Shown here piece after piece: positions 15,852-26,184 of a stretch of 32,286 bases of DNA; within the stretch, counting starts at the first letter, position 1; each line of letters opens with the position of its first letter. Under the pieces are notes generated by a model. That model did no database searches. It had not been told where the DNA came from and saw nothing but the letters and a program-made list of their open reading frames with translations. The DNA lies in contig JAJYMO010000062.1 of assembly GCA_021786845.1 (NCBI GenBank), forward strand, positions 1 to 32,286, written 5' to 3'. The DNA is from Pseudomonadota bacterium. Lineage in GTDB: Bacteria; Pseudomonadota; Gammaproteobacteria; Burkholderiales; Sulfuriferulaceae. A program made the translations under genes and the position numbers.

Positions 15852-16343
15852 TCACTGATTCAGTAAATGAATAATACGATCCGTAATATCAATTTTCGGA
15901 TTGAAATACACGGCATCTTCTACGATCAAGTCATATTTTTCATTTGCAGCATAGGTTTGAATCACTTTACGCGCCCGGTCTTGCACTTTAACCATTTCTT
16001 CATTGCGGCGGAAATTTAAATCCTCACGAAATTCGCGTAATTTTCTTTGATAGTCGAGGTTGGCGTTCGCCAAAGCACGTTCTTTGTTTAAACGGTCCGC
16101 ATCGCTCATTGTCGCACCCTCACGATCCAGCTGCATTTGCATGTCTTTGGCCTGTTTTGCCATTTTTTGCAAATCCGCATCACGCGGGGCGAATTCTTTT
16201 TCAAGTTTCTTCTGTGCAATCAAAGCAATTGGCGCTTCACGAAATACGCGGTCTGTGTTCACAAAACCGATTTTTCCATCAGCTTGAGCCGCTGCGTGAG
16301 ACAACAACAAAAAAACGCTCATCACCACCAGAACAAAACGCAT
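15852..16343 (-). CDS. skp: Periplasmic OmpH/Skp family chaperone
   Basis: Skp is a periplasmic chaperone that holds unfolded outer-membrane proteins on the way to BamA. It has 163 residues from [20 protein letters not shown], a clear signal peptide with cleavage near AAA/AQA. The mature part begins [15 protein letters not shown], typical of the family, followed by a long charged coiled-coil region (residues about 50-125) that would form the tentacles. It ends with [20 protein letters not shown]. The ATG at 16343 has AGGAG at the right spacing; the longer frame to 16400 overlaps bamA and adds non-secretory residues. It lies 10 bases downstream of bamA. Confidence 0.93.
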   Translation of the reverse strand: MRFVLVVMSVFLLLSHAAAQADGKIGFVNTDRVFREAPIALIAQKKLEKEFAPRDADLQKMAKQAKDMQMQLDREGATMSDADRLNKERALANANLDYQRKLREFREDLNFRRNEEMVKVQDRARKVIQTYAANEKYDLIVEDAVYFNPKIDITDRIIHLLNQ

Positions 16344-16353
16344 TCCATTTCTC

Positions 16354-18693
16354 CTAAAATACTTGACCCATCGTGAACTGGAATTTCGCAATTTGATCAT
16401 AAGGTTGGGGATTAATCGGCTGCGCCAAACTAAACTTGAGTGGCCCCATTGGCGATATCCAGTTAAGTGCGACCCCTGTTGAAAAACGGAATGGTTCGGC
16501 AGTCAAACTATTACCGCCACCTAAAATATAATTGGGGCCGCCAACAGGGCCACTTCCCCCAGGCCCAAACACAGTTCCCGCATCCACAAAGGTACTGAGG
16601 CGTACGGTGTGCTTGTCTTCCATGCCCGGCATGGGGAACATTAATTCAGCACTGCCGAGAAAGCGTTCATCACCACCCGTTGCCACATAGCCGCCATAAA
16701 TCGGATCCAGGTATTTTGGACCCAGAGTTGAGATATCATAACCGCGTACCGAGTCCACGCCACCGGCATAAAAATTATCGAAAAACGGTAAATTTTGACC
16801 ATTGTAACCGCCGCCGATACCTGCTTCACCATTCAGCATCAAAGTAAATGTTTTGCTCAGTGGCGCAAACCATTGCTGCTGGTAATTGATTTTGTAATAG
16901 TTCAAGCTGCCTAAAGGCGTACCGATCTCGCCATACACCCGTTCCAGCATCCCTGATGTGGGGTAAATCAAACTGTCTCGCGTATCATGTGCCCACCCCA
17001 GATTCAACTTCACATTGGTATAGTTATTACCGTCTTGCGCCACAAACTGAGTGTACTGGAGCGGGCTTTGCTGTGTCACATTAATGCTTCCGAACTCGAA
17101 TGCCACACCCAGGCTCAGCGTGTCCTTTTCGTTCAACGGTATCGCCAATCGCCCACCGACACCATTTACAGCCTGATAATAAGGTGCCAGGGTATACAAC
17201 TGAGTGGTGTCCGTGACATTCCTGTACAGATCATACCCGGAGCTCAGTCCATCTGCGGTGGAATAGGGATTCGTGTAAGACAGGGAATAAACTTGACTGA
17301 ACAAGCCTGTGCTCACATTCAATGACAAGGCATTACCACTGCCAAACACATTATTCTGTGAAATCGAACCGGACAAAATCAATCCCTCTTGCGAAGCGAA
17401 CCCCACACCGGCCATGATGCTACCGGTAGGCATTTCGGTCACACTGACATTGACATTCACCTGGTCATTGGTATCGGGAACGGCTGGGGTTTCAATGTTG
17501 ACATCACTAAAATAGCCCAAACGTTGTAAACGCTCACGTGAAAGCTGGATCAGGGCCGCATCATACCAACTGCCTTCCAGTTGACGAAATTCGCGCCGCG
17601 CCACTTCATCCCGGGTAATTTTATTTCCTGTAATATTAATGTGATTCACATACACCCGATGTCCCGGATCGACCATAAAGGTAAATGCCACGGTGTGTTT
17701 GTCTTTGTCAATTTCCGGCACGGCATTCACATTGGCAAAAGCATAACCGTCATTCCCCAAGCGGTCGCCAATCTTCTTGGAGGCTTCGGTAATTTTTTGG
17801 CGCGAAAACACATCACCAGGTTGAATATCAATCAATTTGCGCAACTCCGCTTCAGGAACCAGTAATTCACCCGCCAATTTCACGCCAGTGACCTTGTAAA
17901 TCGGCCCTTCTGTCATATTGATATTGACAAAAATGTCTTGCCGATCCGGGCTAATCGACACCTGGGAAGAATCAATGTTGTATTCCAGGTAGCCCCGGTT
18001 CAGGTAATATGCACGCAAAGTTTCCAGATCAGCCGCCAATTTTTCACTGGAATACTGATCGTTTTTACTGTACCAGCTTAACCAGTTTGGCGTTCCCAAC
18101 ACGATCGCAGCACGAAGTTTCTTTTCGGAAAAAGCATTGTTTCCCACAAAATTAACCTGTTCAATTTTGGCTGCTTTCCCTTCCTGAATATCGAAATTAA
18201 TCGAAACACGGTTGCGTGCCAAAGGTGTTACCGTGGTGTTAATCACGACAGAGTAAAATGCGTGACTGTAGTACAAGCGCTTGATTTCTTGTGTGGCGCG
18301 ATCAAGCATGGATTGATCGAAGATTTTACCCGTGGACAACCCTGCCTGCTTCAAACCGTCTGTAATTTGCTCTTTCGTAAACTCTTTGCTGCCATGAATA
18401 TCGATCTGATTGATGGCTGGCCGCTCCTTCACTGCAACCACCAACACGTCCCCTTCTCTTTCAAGATCAATGTCTTTGAAAAAACCTGTGGCATAGAGTG
18501 CTCGCATGGCTTGCTCAGATCTGTCGCTATCGAACAAATCCCCCACCTTAACGGGAAGATAACTGAACACCGTGCCCGCCTCAGTACGTTGAATACCCTC
18601 CACGCGAATATCTTTCACAACGAAGCTTTCCATGGCATGGGCAGCCGTCGCCCACGCTGCTGACACCAGTATGGCGGCAATTTTTTTGTGCAT
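16354..18693 (-). CDS. bamA: Outer membrane protein assembly factor BamA
   Basis: BamA is the central Omp85 component that inserts beta-barrel proteins in the outer membrane. It has 779 residues from MHKKIAAILVSAAWATAAHA, a signal peptide. Five POTRA domains follow (roughly residues 25-425), starting FVVKDIRVEGIQRTEAGTVF. The C-terminal barrel carries the conserved VRGY motif in the GGVDSVRGYDI loop (around residue 655). The last residue is Phe (FQFTMGQVF), as expected for a barrel signal. The TTG two codons upstream is less likely than the ATG at 18693. The start lies within a few bases of the rseP stop, so the two are tightly linked. Confidence 0.97.
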   Translation of the reverse strand: MHKKIAAILVSAAWATAAHAMESFVVKDIRVEGIQRTEAGTVFSYLPVKVGDLFDSDRSEQAMRALYATGFFKDIDLEREGDVLVVAVKERPAINQIDIHGSKEFTKEQITDGLKQAGLSTGKIFDQSMLDRATQEIKRLYYSHAFYSVVINTTVTPLARNRVSINFDIQEGKAAKIEQVNFVGNNAFSEKKLRAAIVLGTPNWLSWYSKNDQYSSEKLAADLETLRAYYLNRGYLEYNIDSSQVSISPDRQDIFVNINMTEGPIYKVTGVKLAGELLVPEAELRKLIDIQPGDVFSRQKITEASKKIGDRLGNDGYAFANVNAVPEIDKDKHTVAFTFMVDPGHRVYVNHINITGNKITRDEVARREFRQLEGSWYDAALIQLSRERLQRLGYFSDVNIETPAVPDTNDQVNVNVSVTEMPTGSIMAGVGFASQEGLILSGSISQNNVFGSGNALSLNVSTGLFSQVYSLSYTNPYSTADGLSSGYDLYRNVTDTTQLYTLAPYYQAVNGVGGRLAIPLNEKDTLSLGVAFEFGSINVTQQSPLQYTQFVAQDGNNYTNVKLNLGWAHDTRDSLIYPTSGMLERVYGEIGTPLGSLNYYKINYQQQWFAPLSKTFTLMLNGEAGIGGGYNGQNLPFFDNFYAGGVDSVRGYDISTLGPKYLDPIYGGYVATGGDERFLGSAELMFPMPGMEDKHTVRLSTFVDAGTVFGPGGSGPVGGPNYILGGGNSLTAEPFRFSTGVALNWISPMGPLKFSLAQPINPQPYDQIAKFQFTMGQVF

Positions 18694-18695
18694 AT

Positions 18696-20048
18696 TCAAT
18701 AACCAGACAAACGAGAAATATCGTTATAAAAAGCCAAAAGCATCACAGCCAACAAAACCATCATGCCTGCACGTTGCGTTAATTCGACAACACGTTGAGA
18801 CACGGGCGAACCGCTGACCACCTCTACAATATAATACATCAAATAACCGCCATCCAATAATGGTATGGGTAATAAATTCAACACCCCCAAACTAATACTG
18901 ATGACAGCAAGAAAACCAGCAAAAGAAATCGCACCCATACGCGCCGATTGACCCGCATAATCAGCGATTGTCAGCGGCCCTGACAGATTGTGCCACGACA
19001 CATGCCCTGTCAGCATTTGCCCCATCATGACCAGATTGAGGCGAATCGTTTGGCCACACTTTATCAATGCCTGACCCAATGCAGCAGGCCATGGATAACG
19101 CACTGTCGTGATTAAATCATCCAGCATCTGCGCACTTATTTGCGGTCCCGCACCGATATGACCAACCTGAACTCCTGCCTCATTGCTGACACCCGGCACC
19201 AATAACACATCAAAAATTCGTCCAGCCCGCTCGACACGCACCACAAGTTTTTTCTCCGCATGCAGGCGCACAATACTCACCACATCCTGCCAGCGCGCCA
19301 CGCTCTTGCCGTCTAACGCCAATATCTTGTCCCCAATACGCAGACCGGCACGCGCGGCAATACTATCGGGAACAATTTCACCAATTATCGGCTGAATAGC
19401 GGGATCATACATCCGCAAGCCCATCTGTTCCGGGAGGCTCTGCTGAGCATTACCCAGCCGGATCGCTGCATTAGATATTTGAGTGCTCCGTCCATCAGTC
19501 AAGCGCACAGTTAACAGGGATTTCCTGTCAGCATGGCGCAGCAGCACCCAATTCACATCATCCCAACTGCGTACTGAGTCGCCCGCAATACGCCCAATTT
19601 CATCATGTTCATGCAGCCCTGCAATAGCGGCTGCACTACCCGCCGGAGGTTCTGCCAGAATGGGTCTCACGGCTGGCACACCATGAAAAAACATAAACCA
19701 GTACAACAGAACGGCCAATAACAGGTTAGCCAAAGGCCCCGCACTGACAATCGCCATTTTCACCCATACCGATTGGCGGTTAAATGCACGACCACCATCC
19801 ACCAAAACCAATCCGACTTCCGATTCATCCAGCATTTTCACATAGCCGCCCAGGGGCAGCAACGAGATAGACCACTCCGTTTGATCTTTCCCAAATCGGC
19901 GGCTCCACAACACAGGGCCGAAACCCAGAGAAAAGCGCAACACCTTGACCCCTGCCGCACGGGCGACCAGGTAGTGTCCCATTTCATGAAAAGTAATCAG
20001 TATCCCCAGCGTCAAAACAAAAGCCAGGACAGTTGAGAGCATGGGCAT
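18696..20048 (-). CDS. rseP: Site-2 protease RseP
   Basis: RseP is an inner-membrane zinc metalloprotease that cleaves the anti-sigma factor RseA and remnant signal peptides during envelope stress. The 450 residues include the HExxH motif in ITFHEMGHYLVARAAG (around residues 18-33). Two central PDZ domains include the DSIAARAGLRIGDKILALDG stretch. The second active-site motif is LLPIPLLDGG, near residue 396. The ATG at 20048 is 2 bases after the dxr stop; a second ATG two codons in is possible. It lies between dxr and bamA, the standard betaproteobacterial order. Confidence 0.96.
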   Translation of the reverse strand: MPMLSTVLAFVLTLGILITFHEMGHYLVARAAGVKVLRFSLGFGPVLWSRRFGKDQTEWSISLLPLGGYVKMLDESEVGLVLVDGGRAFNRQSVWVKMAIVSAGPLANLLLAVLLYWFMFFHGVPAVRPILAEPPAGSAAAIAGLHEHDEIGRIAGDSVRSWDDVNWVLLRHADRKSLLTVRLTDGRSTQISNAAIRLGNAQQSLPEQMGLRMYDPAIQPIIGEIVPDSIAARAGLRIGDKILALDGKSVARWQDVVSIVRLHAEKKLVVRVERAGRIFDVLLVPGVSNEAGVQVGHIGAGPQISAQMLDDLITTVRYPWPAALGQALIKCGQTIRLNLVMMGQMLTGHVSWHNLSGPLTIADYAGQSARMGAISFAGFLAVISISLGVLNLLPIPLLDGGYLMYYIVEVVSGSPVSQRVVELTQRAGMMVLLAVMLLAFYNDISRLSGY

Positions 20049-20050
20049 GG

Positions 20051-21235
20051 CTAAATGCTCATCCGCTTCAAACAGGCACTGGCATACTGACGCGCTTGAT
20101 GATCGATTTCGTGCAAGGCTTCCAGCGACCCGGCGTCACGTTGATAGTCCTGTGCGAGAACATCTTCAATACTGGTCGCAATCTGGTCGTATCTGATCTG
20201 CCCCTGCAAAAACCCCGCCACCGCCACTTCATTTGCAGCGTTGAGCACAGCAGGCATCACGTCACCATGAAGCAATGCATCAAATGCCAGCTTCAGACAT
20301 GGGAAACGGATGTTATCAGGCTGTTCGAAAGTGAGTTGGCGTCCAAACAAGTCTAACGGACTCACACCTGAATTGATGCGATCGGGGAAACCCAGTGCGT
20401 GAGCAATAGGCGTGCGCATATCAGGATTCCCCAACTGCGCAATCACTGAGCCATCCAGATAATCCACCATGGAATGAATCACGCTCTGGGGATGAATCAC
20501 CACTTCTATTTGCGCTGGTGACGCATTGAAAAGCCAATGCGCTTCAATCACTTCCAGTCCTTTGTTCATCATGGTAGCGGAATCAACGGAAATTTTCCTT
20601 CCCATCACCCAATTGGGGTGTGCGCAAGCCTGTTCCGGCGTTACTTTAGGCAAGTCAATCAACGGCAAGGTACGAAATGGCCCCCCCGAAGCGGTCAGAA
20701 GGATGCGCCGCACGCCGCATTGCTGTAAATTGCCCGGATATGGCTGGGGCAAACTTTGGAAAATCGCATTGTGCTCACTGTCTATGGGCAACAACTCAGC
20801 CTTGTGTTCAGCAGCTGTTTGCATGAACAGCTTTCCCGCCATGACCAGGGTTTCTTTGTTGGCCAGTAAAATACGTTTACCGGCACGGGCAGCAGCCAGG
20901 GTCGGGCGCAAGCCCGCCGCACCTACAATGGCAGCAACGACGGTATCCACATCCGGTGCTGACGCAACAAGTTCAAGTGCCTCAATCCCACCGAGCACCT
21001 CAGTATCCAGTCCCATCGCTTGCAAACTGTTGCGCAATTGTTCTGTATGATCATTTTTGCGCAGCACAGCATATTTGGGCCGATATTGACGACATTGCTC
21101 AGCCAGTTTTTGCCATTGCGAATGAGCCGTTAACGCGAACAGCTCAAACCTGTCCGGATGGCGAGCAACCACATCCAGGGTACTCACTCCGATACTGCCG
21201 GTGGAACCCAATAAGGTAATAGATTGTTTGCGCAT
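20051..21235 (-). CDS. dxr: 1-deoxy-D-xylulose-5-phosphate reductoisomerase
   Basis: Dxr is the second step of the MEP isoprenoid pathway, converting DXP to MEP with NADPH. It has 394 residues from [20 protein letters not shown], an N-terminal Rossmann NADPH site. Family motifs are [10 protein letters not shown] (around residues 125-134), [13 protein letters not shown] (metal and substrate binding, near 148), and [20 protein letters not shown] (near 209-228). The ATG at 21235 is one base after the cdsA stop. An ATG at 21259 would add eight residues overlapping cdsA and is not favoured. It feeds isoprenoid precursors to UppS, encoded two genes upstream. Confidence 0.97.
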   Translation of the reverse strand: MRKQSITLLGSTGSIGVSTLDVVARHPDRFELFALTAHSQWQKLAEQCRQYRPKYAVLRKNDHTEQLRNSLQAMGLDTEVLGGIEALELVASAPDVDTVVAAIVGAAGLRPTLAAARAGKRILLANKETLVMAGKLFMQTAAEHKAELLPIDSEHNAIFQSLPQPYPGNLQQCGVRRILLTASGGPFRTLPLIDLPKVTPEQACAHPNWVMGRKISVDSATMMNKGLEVIEAHWLFNASPAQIEVVIHPQSVIHSMVDYLDGSVIAQLGNPDMRTPIAHALGFPDRINSGVSPLDLFGRQLTFEQPDNIRFPCLKLAFDALLHGDVMPAVLNAANEVAVAGFLQGQIRYDQIATSIEDVLAQDYQRDAGSLEALHEIDHQARQYASACLKRMSI

Positions 21236-21236
21236 G

Positions 21237-22049
21237 CTAAAAAATATGTCTGAGGACATCAGGATGGAGCAGAATCAAGGTGCCTACGGGTAAGCTGGAT
21301 GTCAGTGCATCCACACGGTCCAGCATACCGCCATGGCCGGGCAATAAATTCCCACTGTCCTTGACCTGTGCTAACCGTTTCATCCATGACTCAAATAAAT
21401 CACCCAACACGCTTAAATACAACATCAGCCCCATCAAAAGCATCACCGGCAATCCCCACGCGACCGGATTAAAAGCCGGACCTGACAGCACATACAATAC
21501 AAGTCCGCCATAAGCCATGACCGCAAACAAGGCGCCCAGGACACCTTCCCATGACTTGCCGGGACTGATGCCTGGTGCAAGCTTATGCCGCCCAAACAGA
21601 CGACCGGAAAAGTAAGCCGCGCTGTCAGCCACCCACACCACGCCCATCATCAACAGCACCCACCAGGGACCATGCGCCCGCAACTCTACCAAAGCGAACC
21701 ACATGGGTGCCAAAACAAAATAACCCAGTGACACATTTAACCAAACCGACTTCGATCGCCATGCCGACACCAGCCAAACAGGCACAATCAATAGCCACAA
21801 CAATGCAGCACAAACATACAACCAGACAAATTCATGCGAATAATAAAGCAACCCACTCAGCGCTATTGCCAGCACGGTATACGCCATTGACATACGGACA
21901 GATAAACCGGACAACTTTCCCCACTCCAATAAGCCGCCACCGAAAGGGAGCAGCATCAGGATTGCCCAGCCCGTCTCATTCAATCGAAATAATCCGAGCA
22001 GCAAACCACCCAGAAGTATGATGGCGGTCAAGATACGTTGAGCAAGCAT
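21237..22049 (-). CDS. cdsA: Phosphatidate cytidylyltransferase
   Basis: CdsA makes CDP-diacylglycerol from phosphatidate and CTP, the branch point for membrane phospholipids. The 270-residue protein has about seven to eight hydrophobic helices. The C-terminal family signature includes [20 protein letters not shown] (around residues 149-168), then [17 protein letters not shown] and [19 protein letters not shown] (around 237-255) with the metal-binding aspartates. The ATG at 22049 follows the uppS stop by 32 bases. Its stop is one base before dxr. Confidence 0.95.
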   Translation of the reverse strand: MLAQRILTAIILLGGLLLGLFRLNETGWAILMLLPFGGGLLEWGKLSGLSVRMSMAYTVLAIALSGLLYYSHEFVWLYVCAALLWLLIVPVWLVSAWRSKSVWLNVSLGYFVLAPMWFALVELRAHGPWWVLLMMGVVWVADSAAYFSGRLFGRHKLAPGISPGKSWEGVLGALFAVMAYGGLVLYVLSGPAFNPVAWGLPVMLLMGLMLYLSVLGDLFESWMKRLAQVKDSGNLLPGHGGMLDRVDALTSSLPVGTLILLHPDVLRHIF

Positions 22050-22081
22050 GTTATGTGGAGAATCCTGTAAAATAAGGCCAG

Positions 22082-22831
22082 CTAAGTGAGCTGATCACTG
22101 GTGCGCCCATAACGACGCTCTCGTTGTTGAAAGGAAGTGATCGCCAAATCCAGTGCGTCTTCATCAAAATCAGGCCACAGGCATGGGGTAAAGTACAATT
22201 CCGTATAGGCCAATTGCCACAACAAAAAATTGCTGATTCGTTGTTCTCCGCCTGTGCGCACAAACAGATCGGGTTCAGGCGCATAGTACATGCTCAGATA
22301 GGGCGAAAAATGCTGTTCGGTAATGGTCCGACCAGCCAGATCCGGCTGATCGATAAGCATACGTTCGAACGCCTGCAGCATATCCCAGCGCCCACCATAA
22401 TTGGCTGCAATCGTTAAAGTCAAACCTTGGTTATCTGAAGTAACCTCCTGAATTTGTTTTATTAAATGCATTAATCGTACATCAAATCGGGACATGTCGC
22501 CGATTATTTTAACTCGCACCTGCATCGTATGGAGTCTTTTTATTTCGTGCTCTAATACATAGCAAAACAATTCCATCAACAAACCGACTTCTTCTGCGGG
22601 TCTGCGCCAATTTTCAGAACTAAAAGCAAATAAGGTCAGAAATTTGATGCCGCGCTCAGCACTGGCTTTCACCACCTTGCGCACCATGTCCACCCCCCGT
22701 TTATGCCCTGCAATACGAGGTAAAAAACGTTTTTTTGCCCAACGACCATTGCCGTCCATGATAATCGCTACATGTCTCGGCACACTACTGTGCAAAGGGA
22801 TCTCTTGAGTGGAGCTATTGAAGTTGGGCAC
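22082..22831 (-). CDS. uppS: Undecaprenyl diphosphate synthase (GTG start)
   Basis: UppS condenses isopentenyl diphosphates to C55 undecaprenyl diphosphate, the lipid carrier for peptidoglycan and O-antigen. The 249 residues show the cis-prenyltransferase motifs [16 protein letters not shown] (around residues 20-35, with the catalytic Asp), [26 protein letters not shown] (around 65-78), and [20 protein letters not shown] (around 191-210). The only plausible start is the GTG at 22831: an in-frame TAA lies two codons upstream, and no ATG precedes the first motif. A non-ATG start with a weak ribosome site suggests dependence on translation of frr, which ends 3 bases before it. Confidence 0.95.
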   Translation of the reverse strand: MPNFNSSTQEIPLHSSVPRHVAIIMDGNGRWAKKRFLPRIAGHKRGVDMVRKVVKASAERGIKFLTLFAFSSENWRRPAEEVGLLMELFCYVLEHEIKRLHTMQVRVKIIGDMSRFDVRLMHLIKQIQEVTSDNQGLTLTIAANYGGRWDMLQAFERMLIDQPDLAGRTITEQHFSPYLSMYYAPEPDLFVRTGGEQRISNFLLWQLAYTELYFTPCLWPDFDEDALDLAITSFQQRERRYGRTSDQLT

Positions 22832-22834
22832 TGT

Positions 22835-23392
22835 TTAAACTGCCAACAGATCTGCTTCTTTAACAGCCAACGTCTTATCAACCTCAGTGATATACTTGTC
22901 AGTCAGCTTTTGAACCTCTTCCTGCGCCCGACGCTCATCATCAGTACTGATCAGCTTATCCTTCAGCGCCTTTTTCAACTGCTCGTTCGCGTCCCTGCGC
23001 ACATTACGCACCGCCACTTTTGCATTTTCGCCTTCAGTTTTAACCACCTTGATTAAATCACGTCGCCGTTCTTCGGTCAGTGCGGGCATCGGCACACGAA
23101 TGACATTACTTTGGCTGGAGGGGTTTAATCCCAAATCCGCATCACGAATCGCTTTCTCAATCGCACCGGTCAGTTTGGGTTCCCAAGGCTGCACGGAGAT
23201 CGTACGTGCATCCATCAAGTTAATATTAGCCACTTGGGTGATTTGCGTCGGAGTGCCATAATAATCCACCATCACGTGATCCAGCAAGCCGGTATGCGCC
23301 CTGCCCGTACGAATTTTTCCCAAATCGATTCTTAAAGCATCCAGGCTTTTTTGCATACGTTGATCAGCGGATTTTTTAACTTCATCAATCAT
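22835..23392 (-). CDS. frr: Ribosome recycling factor
   Basis: RRF splits post-termination ribosomes together with EF-G. It has 185 residues from [20 protein letters not shown]. The sequence has the three-helix bundle signature [20 protein letters not shown], then [14 protein letters not shown] and [16 protein letters not shown], and ends with the [20 protein letters not shown] helix. The start has a GGAAATCAGG ribosome site. The frame continues upstream into pyrH but without coding character. It is 13 bases downstream of pyrH and 3 bases upstream of uppS. Confidence 0.97.
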   Translation of the reverse strand: MIDEVKKSADQRMQKSLDALRIDLGKIRTGRAHTGLLDHVMVDYYGTPTQITQVANINLMDARTISVQPWEPKLTGAIEKAIRDADLGLNPSSQSNVIRVPMPALTEERRRDLIKVVKTEGENAKVAVRNVRRDANEQLKKALKDKLISTDDERRAQEEVQKLTDKYITEVDKTLAVKEADLLAV

Positions 23393-23405
23393 CCTGATTT
23401 CCTTT

Positions 23406-24122
23406 TCAACAGCGCACGATCGTGCCCACATTGCCGCCACAAACAAAACTGGCCAACGCCCCCGGTGTGAAAATCCCCAACACGGCCAAAGGCATTTTTT
23501 GATCCCGGCAAAGAGTGAATGCCGTGGCATCCATGACTTGCAAGTTGTTATGAATCGCCTCATCAAAAGTCAGTGTTTGATAGCGCACGGCATCTTTATT
23601 CTTAACGGGATCGGACGTATAGACCCCATCTACTTTGGTGGCTTTAATCACAATATCTGCATTCATTTCCATACCGCGCAAAGCAGCTGCCGTATCCGTA
23701 GTAAAAAATGGATTGCCGGTCCCGGCACCAAAAATAACCACACGCCCTTCTTCAAGATAACGCATGGCCTTTCCCCGTATATAGGGTTCGGCAACCTGCT
23801 CGATATTCAATGCCGATTGCACGCGACTGGCCACGCCGACAACCCGGAATGCATCCTGCAAGGCCAGAGCATTCATCACCGTGGCCAGCATCCCCATATA
23901 ATCTGCCGTCGCGCGATCCATACCCGCTGCAGCCGGTGCCACACCCCGAAAAATATTGCCGCCACCAATGACAACCGCCACTTGCACACCCATATCAATC
24001 ACAGACTTCACTTCATTGACGATACCGACGATGGTGTCGCGATTGATACCATAACTGTCGTCGCCCATCAGGGCTTCGCCAGAGAGTTTAAGTAGAATGC
24101 GTTTGTAAACAGGTGTCGGCAT
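23406..24122 (-). CDS. pyrH: UMP kinase
   Basis: PyrH phosphorylates UMP to UDP in pyrimidine nucleotide synthesis. The 238-residue amino-acid-kinase-fold protein begins [20 protein letters not shown] (residues about 6-25). It has [14 protein letters not shown] (around 49-62), [20 protein letters not shown] (around 131-150), and the late [13 protein letters not shown] loop that marks bacterial UMP kinases. The ATG at 24122 is 2 bases after the tsf stop. The order tsf-pyrH-frr is strongly conserved in bacteria. Confidence 0.97.
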   Translation of the reverse strand: MPTPVYKRILLKLSGEALMGDDSYGINRDTIVGIVNEVKSVIDMGVQVAVVIGGGNIFRGVAPAAAGMDRATADYMGMLATVMNALALQDAFRVVGVASRVQSALNIEQVAEPYIRGKAMRYLEEGRVVIFGAGTGNPFFTTDTAAALRGMEMNADIVIKATKVDGVYTSDPVKNKDAVRYQTLTFDEAIHNNLQVMDATAFTLCRDQKMPLAVLGIFTPGALASFVCGGNVGTIVRC

Positions 24123-24124
24123 GT

Positions 24125-24997
24125 TCAGACTTTCGCCGCAGCCGCCACTTCAGCAGCATAATCCACCGATTTTTTTTCTATGCCTTCGCCCACAGTAAAC
24201 AATGTGAAGCCATTGACACGCGCTTTGCGTTCAGCCAGCAATTTTTCCACGGTTTGATCCGGATTTTTGACGAAGGCTTGTCCCAGCAAAGTCACCTCGG
24301 CCAGAAATTTGGCAACTCGCCCCTCTACCATTTTAGCAATGATATCCGCCGGTTTACCAGATTCAGCTGCCTGCGCAGCGTAAATTTCACGCTCTTTTTC
24401 GATCAACGCGGGTGCAACCTGATCTTTCGACACACACACCGGTTTGCTGGCAGCAATGTGCATGGCAAGATCCTTGCCCAAAGCTTCATCACCGAGCACA
24501 TCCACCATCACGCCAATTTTGCTGCCATGCAAATACAATGCGAGCTGGGCATCGGTGCGATAACAGGCAACGCGGCGCACACTCAGGTTTTCACCCAATT
24601 TCATAATCAGTGCCTGACGAATTGCCTCCAGACCACCTTCAGGCGTTGTCATCGTCATCAGTTGCGCCACATCAGAAATTTGATGTTCCGCCGCTGCTTT
24701 TGCAAGCGCTTTTCCGAAAGCAAGGAACTCTTCATTTCGTGAAACAAAATCAGTTTCACAATTGATTTCAACCAGCGCACCTGATTTACCATCCACGCTG
24801 ATCCAGGCACCAACAATACCTTCCGAGGCGACACGTCCGGCTGCTTTGCTGGCCTTCGCACCACTTTTAATCCGCAACAAATCTTCCGCTGCCGTCATTT
24901 CCCCACCGGTTTCAGTCAATGCTTTTTTGCATTCCATCATGCCTAAACCCGTGCGCTCACGCAATTCCTTGACCATACCTGCTGTAATTTCAGCCAT
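24125..24997 (-). CDS. tsf: Elongation factor Ts
   Basis: EF-Ts exchanges GDP for GTP on EF-Tu. The 290 residues begin [20 protein letters not shown] with the N-terminal UBA-like domain, and [20 protein letters not shown] follows. The core contains the EF-Ts signature [15 protein letters not shown] (around residues 77-91) and a second motif, [15 protein letters not shown]. The start has a GGGAG site 8 bases upstream. A terminator-like stem separates it from rpsB, so tsf expression is probably set by partial read-through and/or its own promoter in the 148-bp leader. Confidence 0.97.
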   Translation of the reverse strand: MAEITAGMVKELRERTGLGMMECKKALTETGGEMTAAEDLLRIKSGAKASKAAGRVASEGIVGAWISVDGKSGALVEINCETDFVSRNEEFLAFGKALAKAAAEHQISDVAQLMTMTTPEGGLEAIRQALIMKLGENLSVRRVACYRTDAQLALYLHGSKIGVMVDVLGDEALGKDLAMHIAASKPVCVSKDQVAPALIEKEREIYAAQAAESGKPADIIAKMVEGRVAKFLAEVTLLGQAFVKNPDQTVEKLLAERKARVNGFTLFTVGEGIEKKSVDYAAEVAAAAKV

Positions 24998-25033
24998 TCT
25001 TCAACTCCCATCAACTTCATTACTCAATTAGAT

Positions 25034-25098
25034 CAACCAGCGCATCACACCGTCTGGTAAAAAAATCACTACCATTTAATCACGACATGCGCTGATTG
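25034..25098 (-). repeat. Long-range inverted repeat in the tsf leader
   Basis: CAACCAGCGCAT (25034-25045) and ATGCGCTGATTG (25087-25098) are complementary at 11 of 12 positions, the odd pair being a G-U in RNA, with about 41 bases between them. The tsf leader could form a stem here. Its role is unknown. Confidence 0.35.
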
Positions 25099-25145
25099 CA
25101 CTTTAAAATGATGCCACAGACAACAAGCCCAGAATACGAACCATT

Positions 25146-25178
25146 AAAAAAGGGAGCAAAAATTGCCCCCCCCTTTTT
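25146..25178 (-). terminator. Terminator/attenuator between rpsB and tsf
   Basis: Read on the minus strand, AAAAAGGG... pairs with ...CCCTTTTT. An inner GCAA/TTGC stem and a few bulged G residues lie between, and a T-run ends the structure at 25146. It begins about 42 bases after the rpsB stop. In many bacteria a partial terminator here makes S2 more abundant than, or separately tuned from, EF-Ts. The G-run makes the stem imperfect. Confidence 0.55.
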
Positions 25179-25220
25179 CAGGCTCAGATGAACCGCGCTT
25201 CCATCAATCAATGTGCGGCA

Positions 25221-25973
25221 TTATACCGCATCTGTGTTTTCTGCGACTTCATCCATCTCTACAAATTCTTCACCTTCACCCAGAATTTCACCGAGCGATT
25301 CACTCCGGCCTTCCAGCACTGCATCGGCAACACCGCGAGCATACAAACGTATCGCACGGTTAGAGTCATCATTACCGGGAACAATATAATTCACACCCAA
25401 GGGGCTGTTGTTGGTGTCCACCACGCCGATCACCGGAATACCCAAGGCATTGGCTTCGACAACGGCGCCTTTCTGGTAACCCACATCAATCACAAAAATC
25501 GCATCTGGCAATGCAGCCATATCGCGAATACCACCCAGGCTACGGGTCAATTTATCCAGTTCGCGTTGCAACATCAGCGCTTCTTTTTTTGGCAATTTTG
25601 CCACGTCTTCCGCCAGCAAAACTTCCAGGTCTTTCAGCCGCTTGACAGATTGACGTACCGTTTTGAAATTGGTCAGCATGCCGCCCAGCCAGCGGTTATC
25701 CACATAGGGCATGCCCGCACGCTCAGCCTCTTCTTTCACAATTTCGCGCGCTGTGCGTTTCGTTCCCACAAACAACACAGTCCCTTTGTTGGCCGCCAAT
25801 TTGTGCACAAACTTCAGTGCGTCCTGGAACAAAGGCAGGCTTTTTTCCAGATTAACAATATGAATTTTATTGCGGTGACCGAAAATATAAGGTGCCATTT
25901 TCGGATTCCAGAAGCGGGTTTGGTGACCGAAGTGCACACCGGCTTCCAGCATTTGTCTCATTGTAACGGACAT
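25221..25973 (-). CDS. rpsB: 30S ribosomal protein S2
   Basis: Ribosomal protein S2 of the small subunit has 250 residues here. It begins [20 protein letters not shown] with the family's first signature, followed by [20 protein letters not shown]. The [18 protein letters not shown] and [20 protein letters not shown] segments (around residues 97-116) and the late [20 protein letters not shown] and [14 protein letters not shown] signatures are all present. The ATG at 25973 has a GGAG site; the frame continues to 26009 but adds atypical residues. It is the first gene of the large leftward block. Confidence 0.98.
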   Translation of the reverse strand: MSVTMRQMLEAGVHFGHQTRFWNPKMAPYIFGHRNKIHIVNLEKSLPLFQDALKFVHKLAANKGTVLFVGTKRTAREIVKEEAERAGMPYVDNRWLGGMLTNFKTVRQSVKRLKDLEVLLAEDVAKLPKKEALMLQRELDKLTRSLGGIRDMAALPDAIFVIDVGYQKGAVVEANALGIPVIGVVDTNNSPLGVNYIVPGNDDSNRAIRLYARGVADAVLEGRSESLGEILGEGEEFVEMDEVAENTDAV

Positions 25974-26184
25974 GACAATTTTCTCCAGGGTTAAGCCTCC
26001 AGCCACCATCTATTTAAGGTATCACTCTACCAAAAACACCCAAGAATGAGCGGCTGTGCGAATTTTGACGCCAGGCGGCCCGCTATTGCGAGCACATTAA
26101 AAGACCCACTGCGCCAATCCTTGCGAGGATAGCACAGATTAGCGCAATCAAACAAGCAATTGTTGTTGACCCACCACGCATTAA
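25974..26184 (-). promoter_or_regulatory. rpsB leader region with candidate promoter
   Basis: A sigma-70-like pair is visible on the minus strand: TTGTTT (26155-26150), an 18-base spacer, and TATCCT (26131-26126). Transcription would start near 26119, giving a leader of about 145 nt. The leader is G+C-rich in its first half, so it may fold, and S2 often represses its own mRNA through such a leader. I cannot assign a named leader motif. The upstream limit is the mobile repeat at 26185. Confidence 0.4.

Noticed and set aside
23499-24095. 198-codon frame antisense to pyrH, and similar frames opposite tsf and cdsA
   Set aside because: These are shadow frames of well-conserved genes, with no start signals or domain resemblance.
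25188-25994. 268-codon frame antisense to all of rpsB
   Set aside because: Its composition (many His, Phe, Gln, Asn) is that of the complement of a conserved ribosomal gene. It has no ribosome site or recognisable family.
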